Origin: an uncultured Clostridia bacterium | GTDB lineage: Bacteria > Bacillota > Clostridia > TANB77 > CAG-508 | Length of the DNA: 30,674 nt | Direction of reading: 5' to 3' | Assembly (NCBI GenBank): GCA_934130025.1 | Contig: CAKOXG010000017.1 | Span: forward strand, 1 to 30,674 | Shown: one piece after another, positions 16,025 to 24,328 of the stretch | Layout of the letters: each line of letters starts with the position of its first letter | Position numbering within the stretch: the first letter of the stretch is position 1 | Position numbers and translations under genes: made by a program | Notes under the pieces: model-generated | The model's database searches: none | Told to the model about the DNA's origin: nothing | The model's input: the letters and a program-made list of their open reading frames with translations, nothing else

Positions 16025-18022
16025 ATGAAAATTTTAGAAGAATTAAAGAAAAACTGGAAATTTTACACTATTATGACTGTATCAATAATATTAATAATAT
16101 TATTGATGACATATATGGTAAATATTTCGGATAAATTATACAAGAAAATTGATTATAAGATTGGTGATTCATACGTAGAGGATATTGATACTGATACTAC
16201 TATAACTCAGAAATTTATTGCAGAATATAATAATTTAGAAAAATTATACATCGAGTTCGAACCATTCAAGGATAGCTCAAATGTTGGCGGTGATGTTTTA
16301 ATAGGTGTAAGAGATGAAGATGGAAATATTATAAAAGAAGAAAAAATTACAAGAAATTACATAAGAGAGAATACAACATATAAGTTAAAATTTAAAAAGC
16401 AAAAATTATCTCAAGGAAAGGAATATGAACTTTATATAAAGTTTGTAGACCATGAAAAATACGATAAATTTTATACAGTTAAATACAGTAAAGAAAATAA
16501 AATAGAAAATTATAAATTACTTATAAATGGTGTTGAAGAGGAAGGAACAATATCTTTTGCACAGCTATATAGTAATAATAAAAAAGTGTATGCTTATATA
16601 CTAACAAACATAATTATGATTTTTGCTGTAATGTCAATTTCTATTTATATATTTAAAGGAAAAAACATAAAAGAAGAGAACATATTCTTGCTTACTGTTC
16701 CTGTAATTTGCTTAATGTTTATGGCAACAATGCCTACATTTAAAAACCATGATGAATTATACCACTGGATTAGAACATATGAAGTTTCAACAGGTGTGCT
16801 TGCAACTAAAGTAGAAGATGGAGTGCAGGGAACCAAGATGCCTGAAGCTATAACAGCAATAATGAAAAGCAACTGGGAAACAACCACATATTCAGATGTA
16901 AACTATGCTTTGGGAATAGAAATGGATAAGGATAATACATACACTATAGATTCAAAAACTGCTGCGGTGTATGCCTTTGTACAATATATTCCACAGGCAA
17001 TAGGAGTTGCAATAGCAAGGGTATTTACAAGCAAACCATTAATAATGGCTTATGCTGGAAGGTTATTTAATATAATATTTGCAATGTTTGTATTATATAA
17101 AGCAATAAAGCTAATGCCTTTTGGAAAAAAGATATTCTTAATAATTTCGTATATTCCTATTGTGATTGAAGGATTCTCATCGCTTTCACCAGATGCAATG
17201 ACTACATCAATATCATTCTTGTATATAGCATATATTTTGAATCTAGCGTTTGATGAGAAAAAAATTGTTGGGCTAAAGCAAAAAATATTTTTAACAATTT
17301 TGTCTATAATAGTTGCTTTATGCAAAATAGTATATTTACCATTAGTGTTACTATTATTCTTAATACCAAAAGAAAAATTTTGCAATACAGGAAAAGAGGA
17401 TAAGTCTCCTATTACAAAAAAAATACTAAATATAATGCTAATTGCTGGAATAGCAGTTGTAATAAATTTATTGTGGTTGGGATTTTCTAGTAGGTATTTG
17501 CTAAATCTTAGAGATGGTGATTCAAAATATCAGGTACTACTGCTATTTAAGAATCCTATAATGTATATTCAAGAGTTAATATATACATTCAATTTATATG
17601 GAAACAACTATTTAACAGGAATGCTTGGGGAATCTCTAGGCTGGGGCGAACTTATAAGGCTTAACTTTATTGTTCCAAGCGTATTATTTGTATTGCTAAT
17701 AATAGAACTTGTAACAGATGAAACCTTAAGAAATAAATTTAGCGGTTGGCAAAAATTTGTTATATTTATAACGTTCTTAATTATTTTTGGCTTAATTTTT
17801 ACAAGCCTATATGTTCAATGGACAACAATAGGAAGTGAAAGCATATTAGGTGTGCAAGGAAGGTATTTTATTCCAATATTACCTTTATTAATGCTTTTAA
17901 TAGGAAATGATATAAAAATTAAATCCGGTTACAATGATAAATCAGTTTTAAAAGCATTTGCAATCACCGGATTACTAATAAATATAATTGTTATTTTGAC
18001 AATTATAATAAATCATTTATAA
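16025..18022 (+). CDS. DUF2142 family polytopic membrane protein
   Basis: This 665-aa protein resembles DUF2142 proteins, which have a GT-C-like design. It has one N-terminal helix, an extracellular domain of about 150 residues, then ten or more helices. HDELYHW (Asp243, Glu244 and His247) just after the second helix matches the acidic motif of GT-C transferases. LSPDAMTTSISFLYIAYILNLAF and GVQGRYFIPILPLLML are conserved family blocks. It probably transfers a lipid-linked sugar outside the membrane, but no activity is proven for the family to my knowledge. A paralogue with a frameshift lies at 27987. Its start follows GGAAAGATA, and the gene precedes a non-coding stretch that includes a possible terminator. 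Confidence 0.8.
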   Translation: MKILEELKKNWKFYTIMTVSIILIILLMTYMVNISDKLYKKIDYKIGDSYVEDIDTDTTITQKFIAEYNNLEKLYIEFEPFKDSSNVGGDVLIGVRDEDGNIIKEEKITRNYIRENTTYKLKFKKQKLSQGKEYELYIKFVDHEKYDKFYTVKYSKENKIENYKLLINGVEEEGTISFAQLYSNNKKVYAYILTNIIMIFAVMSISIYIFKGKNIKEENIFLLTVPVICLMFMATMPTFKNHDELYHWIRTYEVSTGVLATKVEDGVQGTKMPEAITAIMKSNWETTTYSDVNYALGIEMDKDNTYTIDSKTAAVYAFVQYIPQAIGVAIARVFTSKPLIMAYAGRLFNIIFAMFVLYKAIKLMPFGKKIFLIISYIPIVIEGFSSLSPDAMTTSISFLYIAYILNLAFDEKKIVGLKQKIFLTILSIIVALCKIVYLPLVLLLFLIPKEKFCNTGKEDKSPITKKILNIMLIAGIAVVINLLWLGFSSRYLLNLRDGDSKYQVLLLFKNPIMYIQELIYTFNLYGNNYLTGMLGESLGWGELIRLNFIVPSVLFVLLIIELVTDETLRNKFSGWQKFVIFITFLIIFGLIFTSLYVQWTTIGSESILGVQGRYFIPILPLLMLLIGNDIKIKSGYNDKSVLKAFAITGLLINIIVILTIIINHL

Positions 18023-18095
18023 AAGAAAGCTACAATTCAAAGACTTGCAACAAGAAGTGTAATAATTGTAACGATAATTATATAAAGAAGGAAAA

Positions 18096-18135
18096 GAATA
18101 ACAAAAATTTTTTTCGAAAAAATATTCTCTTTTTT
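18096..18135 (+). terminator. possible AT-rich terminator after the DUF2142 gene
   Basis: GAATA (18096-18100) and a run of T (18108-18114) can pair with AAAAAATATTC (18117-18127), with the bases between looped out. CTCTTTTTT follows. Stability is low because almost all pairs are A-T. A TTGACA at 18134-18139 overlaps the T-run and could be a -35 box for the next gene, but no -10 box stands at 16-18 bases. Confidence 0.3.
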
Positions 18136-18196
18136 GACATTTTATGATATGATTACATTGTCTATTATATTATAAAACAAAGGAGCAATATTAATT

Positions 18197-20968
18197 ATGA
18201 AAAAAAATAAGATAAATATTTTGATAATAGCAGTATTACTAATAGGTTTGTTGTATCCTACTAGGAGTACTGCTATATCTGTAAAAGCAACGCAAACAAT
18301 AGCAGATGGAACATATGTAATTAAATCGGCACTAAATGAAGAGTTGGTACTAGACATAGGAGGAGCTGTAAAAGAAAACGGAGGAAATGTTCAGCTATGG
18401 TATAATACAGATGTACCACAGCAAAAATACAAAGTTAAATATCTAGGAAATGGATATTATAGCATGACGGTGGAACATTCAGGAAGAATGATAGATGTTT
18501 CAGGTGGAGTAGGAAATGATGGCACAAATGTACAACAATATGATTCAAATGGAACAGATTCACAAAAATGGATAATACAAGATGCAGGAGATGGATATTA
18601 CTACATAATATCAAAACTAGAAAATTTATACTTAACAGTAGCAAATGGAAAAGCATCAGCTGGAGCAAATATTCAAATAAATAATGTTCAAAATTCGAAA
18701 GCACAAAAGTTCAAATTCTATAAGAAAGAACCAATAAAAGGAACACAAACAGTAGCAGATGGAACATATGTAATTAAATCAGCATTGAATGAGGAGTTGG
18801 TACTAGACATAGGAGGAGCTGTAAAAGAAAACGGAGGAAATGTTCAGCTATGGTATAATACAGATGTACCACAGCAAAAATACAAAGTTAAATATCTAGG
18901 AAATGGATATTATAGCATGACGGTGGAACATTCAGGAAGAATGATAGATGTTTCAGGTGGAGTAGGAAATGATGGCACAAATGTACAACAATATGATTCA
19001 AATGGAACAGATTCACAAAAATGGATAATACAAGATGCAGGAGATGGATATTACTACATAATATCAAAACTAGAAAACTTATACTTAACAGTAGCAAATG
19101 GAAAGGCATCAGCTGGAGCAAATATTCAAATAAATAATGTTCAAAATTCGAAAGCACAAAAGTTCAAGTTCTATAAGAATGAACAAATAAAAGGAACACA
19201 AACAGTAGCAGATGGAACATATGTAATTAAATCGGCACTAAATGAAGAGTTGGTACTAGACATAGGAGGTGCTGTAAAAGAAAACGGAGGAAATGTTCAA
19301 CTATGGTATAATACAGATGTACCACAGCAAAAATACAAAGTTAAATATCTAGGAAATGGATATTATAGCATGACGGTGGAACATTCAGGAAGAATGATAG
19401 ATGTTTCAGGTGGAGTAGGAAATGATGGCACAAATGTACAACAATATGATTCAAATGGAACAGATTCACAAAAATGGATAATACAAGATGCAGGAGATGG
19501 ATATTACTACATAATATCAAAACTAGAAAACTTATACTTAACAGTAGCAAATGGAAAAGCATCAGCAGGAGCAAATATTCAAGTAAATAATGCTCAAAAA
19601 TCAAAAGCACAAAAGTTCAAGTTCGAAAAAGCAAATAATATAAATATAGATACAAAAAAATATCCAGGATACAAAGAAAAAATCGAACAGCTTATGGACT
19701 TGCATCCAAATTGGAATTTTAAATTCTTATATACTGGACTTAAATTCTCAGATGCAGTTGCTGGAGAATACGAAGTACGCTCTGCAAACCTAGTTCCTAC
19801 AAGCTATAGAGGAGAATGGATTAGTGGAACAACATTGTATGATACTGGATGGTATGGAGCATCTGAAAAAGCTATAGCTTATGTAATGGATGTAAGGAAT
19901 TATTTAAATGAAGTAGATGTATTCCAATTTCAAGATTTGAATGATTATTTATATGGAGTATGTACAATAGATGGAATAAAAGAACAAGTTAAGGGTACAT
20001 TCCTACAAGATTTTGCTCAAGACATAGATACGGCTTGCAAAAATGAAAATGTAAACCCATATTACATAATTGCAAGATTATTTCAAGAAAATGGAAGAAA
20101 CCCTAAAAATGGTACATATAAAATGGATGGTGGAAATGGCAAATATTATTACAATCCATTTAATATAGGAGCAACTGGAAATACAAAAACAGAAGTATAT
20201 AACAATGCTTTAAAAAGAGCAAAAAGTGAAGGATGGGATACGATGGTTAAGGCCCTTCAAGGCGGAATTTATTTCTGTAAGAAAAACTGGCTTGAAAATT
20301 ATCAAAACACATTGTACCAAAACAAGTTTGATATAGATTCAACAAACGGAACAGCATTGTACTCACACCAATATATGCAAAATTTATTTGGAGCATATAA
20401 CGAAGCACAAATATTGCAGGGAATGTATAAAAAAACAAATAAGCTAGATTCAAGCTTTACATTTATAATACCTTTATATGAAAGTATGCCTAAAGAACTT
20501 TCAGCTACGCCATCTAATAAGCAAGAAAGCTATGCAATAAATGTAAAAACAACTGGCACAAATGTAAGAATAAGGAAAGATGCTTCAACAAGTTCTGAAA
20601 TATTAAGAGAAATTGCCAATAAAGGCACAGTCTTATTATCAGTACAAAGAGGAGTAAACTCAAATTGGCAAAAAGTTATTACATCAGACGGATTAATTGG
20701 GTATATTTCAGGAAATTATATAGAACAAATTGATGATGTAAAAACATGTAACTATAAAGCAAAGGTTAAAACACATGATGGAGATGGATGCAATATAAGA
20801 ATTGGCCCAAGTACAGAGTTAGATAAGATTACTGCCTTAACAGATGGAACAGAGGTTACAGTTATAGATGATTCTACTTATAAAAAAATAAACGGGTATA
20901 ATTGGAGTAGAATCTTATTATCAAATGGAATTCAGGCATTTATACCAAGTGAATTCTTAGCTAAATAA
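18197..20968 (+). CDS. secreted N-acetylglucosaminidase with three ricin-type lectin repeats and two SH3 domains
   Basis: The 923-aa precursor starts with a signal peptide (basic KKNK, hydrophobic core, likely cut after STA near residue 27). Residues about 32-477 are three ricin B-type lectin domains of 151 aa, each with Q-x-W/Q-x-F type subdomain ends (QKYKVKY, QKWIIQD, QKFKF). Residues about 485-770 match the GH73-type glucosaminidase domain of clostridial autolysins, with ARLFQENG (Glu631 as likely catalytic acid) and YYYNPFNIGATG. Two bacterial SH3 domains close the protein (about 778-846 and 851-923). It would cut GlcNAc-MurNAc bonds in the wall, with the lectins binding a glycan, perhaps the one built by this locus. 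The start follows AGGAG. It lies between two weak terminators, so it may be a single-gene unit. Confidence 0.88.
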   Translation: MKKNKINILIIAVLLIGLLYPTRSTAISVKATQTIADGTYVIKSALNEELVLDIGGAVKENGGNVQLWYNTDVPQQKYKVKYLGNGYYSMTVEHSGRMIDVSGGVGNDGTNVQQYDSNGTDSQKWIIQDAGDGYYYIISKLENLYLTVANGKASAGANIQINNVQNSKAQKFKFYKKEPIKGTQTVADGTYVIKSALNEELVLDIGGAVKENGGNVQLWYNTDVPQQKYKVKYLGNGYYSMTVEHSGRMIDVSGGVGNDGTNVQQYDSNGTDSQKWIIQDAGDGYYYIISKLENLYLTVANGKASAGANIQINNVQNSKAQKFKFYKNEQIKGTQTVADGTYVIKSALNEELVLDIGGAVKENGGNVQLWYNTDVPQQKYKVKYLGNGYYSMTVEHSGRMIDVSGGVGNDGTNVQQYDSNGTDSQKWIIQDAGDGYYYIISKLENLYLTVANGKASAGANIQVNNAQKSKAQKFKFEKANNINIDTKKYPGYKEKIEQLMDLHPNWNFKFLYTGLKFSDAVAGEYEVRSANLVPTSYRGEWISGTTLYDTGWYGASEKAIAYVMDVRNYLNEVDVFQFQDLNDYLYGVCTIDGIKEQVKGTFLQDFAQDIDTACKNENVNPYYIIARLFQENGRNPKNGTYKMDGGNGKYYYNPFNIGATGNTKTEVYNNALKRAKSEGWDTMVKALQGGIYFCKKNWLENYQNTLYQNKFDIDSTNGTALYSHQYMQNLFGAYNEAQILQGMYKKTNKLDSSFTFIIPLYESMPKELSATPSNKQESYAINVKTTGTNVRIRKDASTSSEILREIANKGTVLLSVQRGVNSNWQKVITSDGLIGYISGNYIEQIDDVKTCNYKAKVKTHDGDGCNIRIGPSTELDKITALTDGTEVTVIDDSTYKKINGYNWSRILLSNGIQAFIPSEFLAK
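18291..19625 (+). repeat. three tandem 453-bp repeats coding ricin-lectin domains
   Basis: The units begin at 18291, 18744 and 19197 with a period of exactly 453 bases (151 codons). They differ at only a few sites per unit and most differences are silent. Unit 1 and unit 3 share TCGGCACTAAATGAAGAG where unit 2 reads TCAGCATTGAATGAGGAG. Units 2 and 3 share GAAAACTTA where unit 1 reads GAAAATTTA. Shared variants in conflicting patterns indicate conversion between units. Antisense reading frames repeating at the same interval are artefacts. Confidence 0.97.
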
Positions 20969-20972
20969 TAAC

Positions 20973-20994
20973 AGGGGCACACAAAAATGCCCCT
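20973..20994 (+). terminator. hairpin after the glucosaminidase gene
   Basis: AGGGGCA (20973-20979) pairs perfectly with TGCCCCT (20988-20994) around an 8-base loop, five bases after the stop. Only ATAAATAAATTTT follows, so it may be a leaky terminator or an mRNA 3' end stabiliser. Confidence 0.55.
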
Positions 20995-21023
20995 ATAAAT
21001 AAATTTTGAGTGAGGATATTTAT

Positions 21024-21671
21024 ATGAAGAAAACAGTAAAGATTATTATAATAAGCTTCATGGTTATAAGCTTAACTTTAATTTCAAATATAGCGATGGC
21101 ATCATTTGCTGAATGGGACGATAAAGCTGCAGACCAAAGAAGAAATGAAGAAATTAAAGAGCAAGAAGAGGAAGATAAAGAAAATTCAGGAAAATCTAGT
21201 AATAATTTTTTAAAATCGTTATCTATAGATGGCATGGAATTAACGCCTGAATTTGATAAACAGACAGTAGATTATAAAATTACTAAAGAAGTAGATGCCG
21301 ATGAGATAAAAGTAAAGGCTGAGGCTGAAGATACAAGAGCAACTGTAAATGGAACAGGAATAATTAAATTACAAGTAGGTGAAAATACTATAAATATAGA
21401 AGTAGTTGCCGAAAATAAAACAGCCAGAACATATAAAATAAAATTAACAAAATCTGGAGCTGATACTTCTATAGGAGAAAATAAAGAAGCAAATGATATA
21501 GAAGAAAAAGACCCTATGACCTTTAATACAACAAAAAACAATACAAATTCAGGAACTTCAGAAGAAAGAAATAATATGAAAACATATATTGCAATAGCAT
21601 GTATATTAATTATTTTAATAATGTTATATGTATTTACAACATCAAAGAAAGGGAAAGGAAAACACAAATAA
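21024..21671 (+). CDS. membrane-anchored surface protein with cadherin-like beta-sandwich domain
   Basis: The 215-aa protein has an N-terminal signal peptide (hydrophobic residues about 6-27, IIIISFMVISLTLISNIAMA). A highly charged linker with EQEEEDKE follows. One cadherin-like domain of the PF12733 kind spans about residues 64-147 (FLKSLSIDGMELTPEFD...VDYKITK ... ENTINIEVVAENKTARTYKIKL). A Ser/Thr/Asn-rich linker leads to a C-terminal membrane helix (about 189-208) with a basic tail. It therefore sits on the outer face of the membrane and may bind wall glycan or partner proteins. The ATG at 21024 follows GAGTGAGGA; an in-frame TTG at 21006 is less likely. The next gene starts one base after its stop. 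Confidence 0.8.
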   Translation: MKKTVKIIIISFMVISLTLISNIAMASFAEWDDKAADQRRNEEIKEQEEEDKENSGKSSNNFLKSLSIDGMELTPEFDKQTVDYKITKEVDADEIKVKAEAEDTRATVNGTGIIKLQVGENTINIEVVAENKTARTYKIKLTKSGADTSIGENKEANDIEEKDPMTFNTTKNNTNSGTSEERNNMKTYIAIACILIILIMLYVFTTSKKGKGKHK

Positions 21672-21672
21672 A

Positions 21673-22392
21673 ATGAAAATATTGCTTATAATTCCGGCTT
21701 ACAATGAAGAAGAAAATATACTAAACACATGTAAGATGATAGAAAATTATAGTGAAAAATATGATTATATAGTAATAAATGATGGATCTAAAGACAATAC
21801 GGAAAAAATACTTACACAGAATAATATAAATCATATTCAACTTGTTAAAAACCTTGGAATTGGAGGGGCTGTGCAAACTGGGTATAAGTACGCATATGAA
21901 CATAATTATGATATAGCAGTACAATTTGATGGTGACGGGCAACATGATATAAGTTATGTAAAAACAATTTGTGAGCCTGTTGCATCAGGAAAAGCAGATA
22001 TGTGTATAGGCACAAGGTATTTAAACCAGGAGACTAGTGAATTTAAATCAACATTCATGAGAAGATTTGGAAAAAATATAATATCATCTGTAATAAGAAT
22101 GTGCTGCAAAAAAAGAATAACAGATCCAACATCAGGCTTTAGAGCTGTAAATAGAGAAATAATAGAAATATTTTCGCAAAACTATCCAACAGAATATCCA
22201 GAACCAGATTCAACAGTAAATATTTTATTAAATGGTTATACTGTAGAAGAACTTCCGGTAAACATGAGGGAAAGACAAAATGGAAAATCATCTATAAATG
22301 TATGGAAAAGTGCTGATTATATGATAAAAGTAACATTATCTATAATAATAAATAGGATTGGAACTAAGAAGAGAAAGGAGAAAAAAAGATGA
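21673..22392 (+). CDS. glycosyltransferase family 2, dolichol-phosphate mannosyltransferase (DPM1)-like
   Basis: This 239-aa soluble GT2 enzyme has the polyprenyl-phosphate glycosyltransferase layout. Its elements are LLIIPAYNEEENI, INDGSKDNT, LGIGGAVQTGYKYA, the D-x-D-G-Q-H motif QFDGDGQHD (Asp86, Asp88 and His91), DPTSGFRAVN and a RERQNGKSSI block near the end. Members charge undecaprenyl phosphate with one sugar on the cytoplasmic face. It lacks the C-terminal membrane helices found in the GtrB-like gene at 24329; the following DUF2304 protein, with which it overlaps by four bases, may anchor it. The ATG at 21673 is used because AAAGGGAAAGGA lies upstream. Confidence 0.85.
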   Translation: MKILLIIPAYNEEENILNTCKMIENYSEKYDYIVINDGSKDNTEKILTQNNINHIQLVKNLGIGGAVQTGYKYAYEHNYDIAVQFDGDGQHDISYVKTICEPVASGKADMCIGTRYLNQETSEFKSTFMRRFGKNIISSVIRMCCKKRITDPTSGFRAVNREIIEIFSQNYPTEYPEPDSTVNILLNGYTVEELPVNMRERQNGKSSINVWKSADYMIKVTLSIIINRIGTKKRKEKKR

Positions 22393-22748
22393 CGATAAAT
22401 CTGAAACTTGCTCTTATTGCAATAACATTAGTATATATAATATTAATACTTAAAAAAATTATAAAAAAGGAAATACAAGCATCTCAATGTACATTTTGGC
22501 TTGTAAGTGGAATTTTACTTATTATAGCAAGTGCTGTTCCAAATTTAATAGAGGTACTAACAAAGGCATTAGGATTTGAGGTACCTGCCAATATGCTGTT
22601 CTGCATAACGATTTTTGTTGCATTTTATTTAATCTTTAACCTTACAATTAAAACTTCAAAAATATATCAGGATAATGTGAAATTAACTCAAGAAATATCA
22701 ATTATGAAATATGAGATGAAAAAAATGAAAGAAGAAGGAAGAAAATAG
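22389..22748 (+). CDS. DUF2304 domain-containing membrane protein
   Basis: The 119-aa protein has three hydrophobic segments (about residues 5-21, 36-56 and 68-88) followed by a charged, probably coiled-coil tail. FWLVSGILLIIASAVPNLIEVLTKALGFEVPANMLF is the family-defining part. DUF2304 genes are commonly next to DPM1-like GT2 and GtrA genes, as here, and are thought to assist lipid-linked sugar synthesis; no precise role is known to me. Its ATG overlaps the upstream stop (ATGA), which suggests coupled translation and a fixed ratio with the GT2 enzyme. Confidence 0.85.
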   Translation: MTINLKLALIAITLVYIILILKKIIKKEIQASQCTFWLVSGILLIIASAVPNLIEVLTKALGFEVPANMLFCITIFVAFYLIFNLTIKTSKIYQDNVKLTQEISIMKYEMKKMKEEGRK

Positions 22749-22750
22749 AT

Positions 22751-23173
22751 ATGATTGAACGAATAAAAGAGCTTTATATAAAATACAAGGAGATAATAAA
22801 TTACCTATTTTTTGGTGGGTGTACAACTGTTGTGAATTTTGTTTCATACTATATACCATCAAACTTACTTGGAATAGATGAAATAGTAAGCAACATGATT
22901 GCATGGATTGTTTCTGTTCTTTTTGCATATATTACCAACAAAATATTTGTATTTGAAAGTAAAGACAAGGATTTGAAAAAGAACATTAAAGAGCTTATTT
23001 CATTTGTTGCTGCAAGATTATTAACTGGAGCACTTTGCGATATAGGTTTATTTGCTTTAATGGTAAAGATACTTAAACTAAATGATATAATTTCAAAGGT
23101 TACTACACAGGTTATTGTGGTTGTTGTAAATTATGTTATAAGTAAATTAGTTATATTCAAAAAAGAAAAATAG
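22751..23173 (+). CDS. GtrA family membrane protein
   Basis: The 140-aa protein has four predicted helices. It carries GtrA/DPMS marks: NYLFFGGCTTVVNFVSYYI in helix 1, SNMIAWIVSVLFAYITNKIFVFES in helix 2, and a C-terminal YVISKLVIFKK. GtrA proteins are proposed to flip or position undecaprenyl-phosphate sugars so outward-facing transferases can use them. It starts two bases after DUF2304 and lies between the DPM1-like gene and the TagO-like gene. Together with the GtrB-like GT2 at 24329 and the GtrII-like protein at 14508 it completes a three-part Gtr-type glycosylation set. Confidence 0.9.
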   Translation: MIERIKELYIKYKEIINYLFFGGCTTVVNFVSYYIPSNLLGIDEIVSNMIAWIVSVLFAYITNKIFVFESKDKDLKKNIKELISFVAARLLTGALCDIGLFALMVKILKLNDIISKVTTQVIVVVVNYVISKLVIFKKEK

Positions 23174-23192
23174 ATAGAAAGGAAGTTAAGGT

Positions 23193-24326
23193 ATGTGGGG
23201 AGATATAGCAATAGCATTTTTGCTTGCCTTTATAACTGCATTTGTAATTACACCATACACAATAAGGTTAGCAAAAAAAGTTGGTGCAATAGATATGCCA
23301 GCAGACAGAAGAGTAAATAAGAAACCTATGCCTAGGCTAGGCGGACTAGCTGTTATAGCGGGTTTCTTAGTTTCAGCAATCTATTTAGTAATAACAATGA
23401 ACATAGAGAAAAAGATAAATTTCGCAGAAGAAAATTTAAATAAAAAGTTATTTGGATGCTTTTTAGGAATAATAGTGTTGGGAATTACTTGCTATATTGA
23501 TGATGTAAAAAGCATAAAACCACTTACAAAACTTGCAGGACAAACTATTGCAGCTGTTATAGTAGTTTGCAGCGGAGTATTAATAGATAATTTTACTATA
23601 CCATTTAAAGAAAATAGTGTAATGTTAAATGAGGTGTTTAGTTTCATTCTAACAGTTGGCTGGATAATTGGAATAACAAATGCAATAAACCTGATTGATG
23701 GTCTGGATGGATTATCGTCTGGGATAACATTGATTTCTTGTATATCTTTGCTAATAATATTTGCTTTAAATGAATCTCCACTTATTGCCATAGTGTTAAT
23801 AACAGCCCTTGCTGGAGCAATAGTTGGATTTCTACCATATAATTTTAGCCCTGCAAAAACCTTTATAGGTGATGTTGGTTCGAATTTTATGGGATTCTCA
23901 CTCGCGGTAATATCAATTCTAGGCGTTGCAAAAACGTATACTGCAATTGTAATTGTTGCACCAATAATTGTACTTGCTCTGCCAATATTTGATACATTGT
24001 GGGCTATAATCAGAAGGATAGTTAAAACAAAATCTATTAAAGGAGTGTTTAAAGCAGATAAAGGCCATTTACACCACAAACTAATGGCAAAAGGGTACAC
24101 CCAAAAGCAGGCAGTTCTTATATTATATGGTATAACAGCAACATTAGGAATGGTTGCAATTATATTATTAGATAGTGGAATATGGAAGGCAATATCATTT
24201 GCTCTTTTGGTTGTTGTGTTTGTAGCATTAGGATATAAGGATATACTGCATTTGAGAGATAATGAAGAAGAAAATTTGAAAATTGATGAATCGAATAATT
24301 TTAAAGGTAACGTGAAAGGAAAGTAG
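23193..24326 (+). CDS. tagO: undecaprenyl-phosphate N-acetylhexosamine-1-phosphate transferase (TagO/WecA family)
   Basis: This 377-aa polytopic enzyme transfers a sugar 1-phosphate, usually GlcNAc-1-P, from its UDP form to undecaprenyl phosphate, starting wall teichoic acid or polysaccharide chains. All family marks are present: RRVNKKPMPRLGGLAV near residues 40-55, the catalytic Asp pair IDDVKS (Asp103 and Asp104), NLIDGLDGLSSG (166-177), GDVGS (226-230) and the UDP-sugar motif DKGHLHHKL (289-297). About ten helices are seen, plus a charged cytoplasmic tail. The HLHHKL motif favours TagO/WecA over MraY. It is the only chain-initiating enzyme in the window, so it probably starts the polymer exported by the TagGH-like pair. 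Confidence 0.92.
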   Translation: MWGDIAIAFLLAFITAFVITPYTIRLAKKVGAIDMPADRRVNKKPMPRLGGLAVIAGFLVSAIYLVITMNIEKKINFAEENLNKKLFGCFLGIIVLGITCYIDDVKSIKPLTKLAGQTIAAVIVVCSGVLIDNFTIPFKENSVMLNEVFSFILTVGWIIGITNAINLIDGLDGLSSGITLISCISLLIIFALNESPLIAIVLITALAGAIVGFLPYNFSPAKTFIGDVGSNFMGFSLAVISILGVAKTYTAIVIVAPIIVLALPIFDTLWAIIRRIVKTKSIKGVFKADKGHLHHKLMAKGYTQKQAVLILYGITATLGMVAIILLDSGIWKAISFALLVVVFVALGYKDILHLRDNEEENLKIDESNNFKGNVKGK

Positions 24327-24328
24327 AT

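Noticed and set aside
15952..16134. Small reading frame overlapping the start of the DUF2142 gene
   Set aside because: It has no ribosome site, overlaps two real genes in another frame and its product has low complexity.
18134..18168. TTGACA promoter for the glucosaminidase gene
   Set aside because: The -35 box is perfect but the nearest -10-like hexamers are 14 or 23 bases away, so I do not call it as a vegetative promoter.
18291..19646. CRISPR array or repeated antisense genes
   Set aside because: The repeat is 453 bases, without spacers, and continues the frame of the lectin protein; the three 89-codon minus-strand frames are by-products of the repetition.
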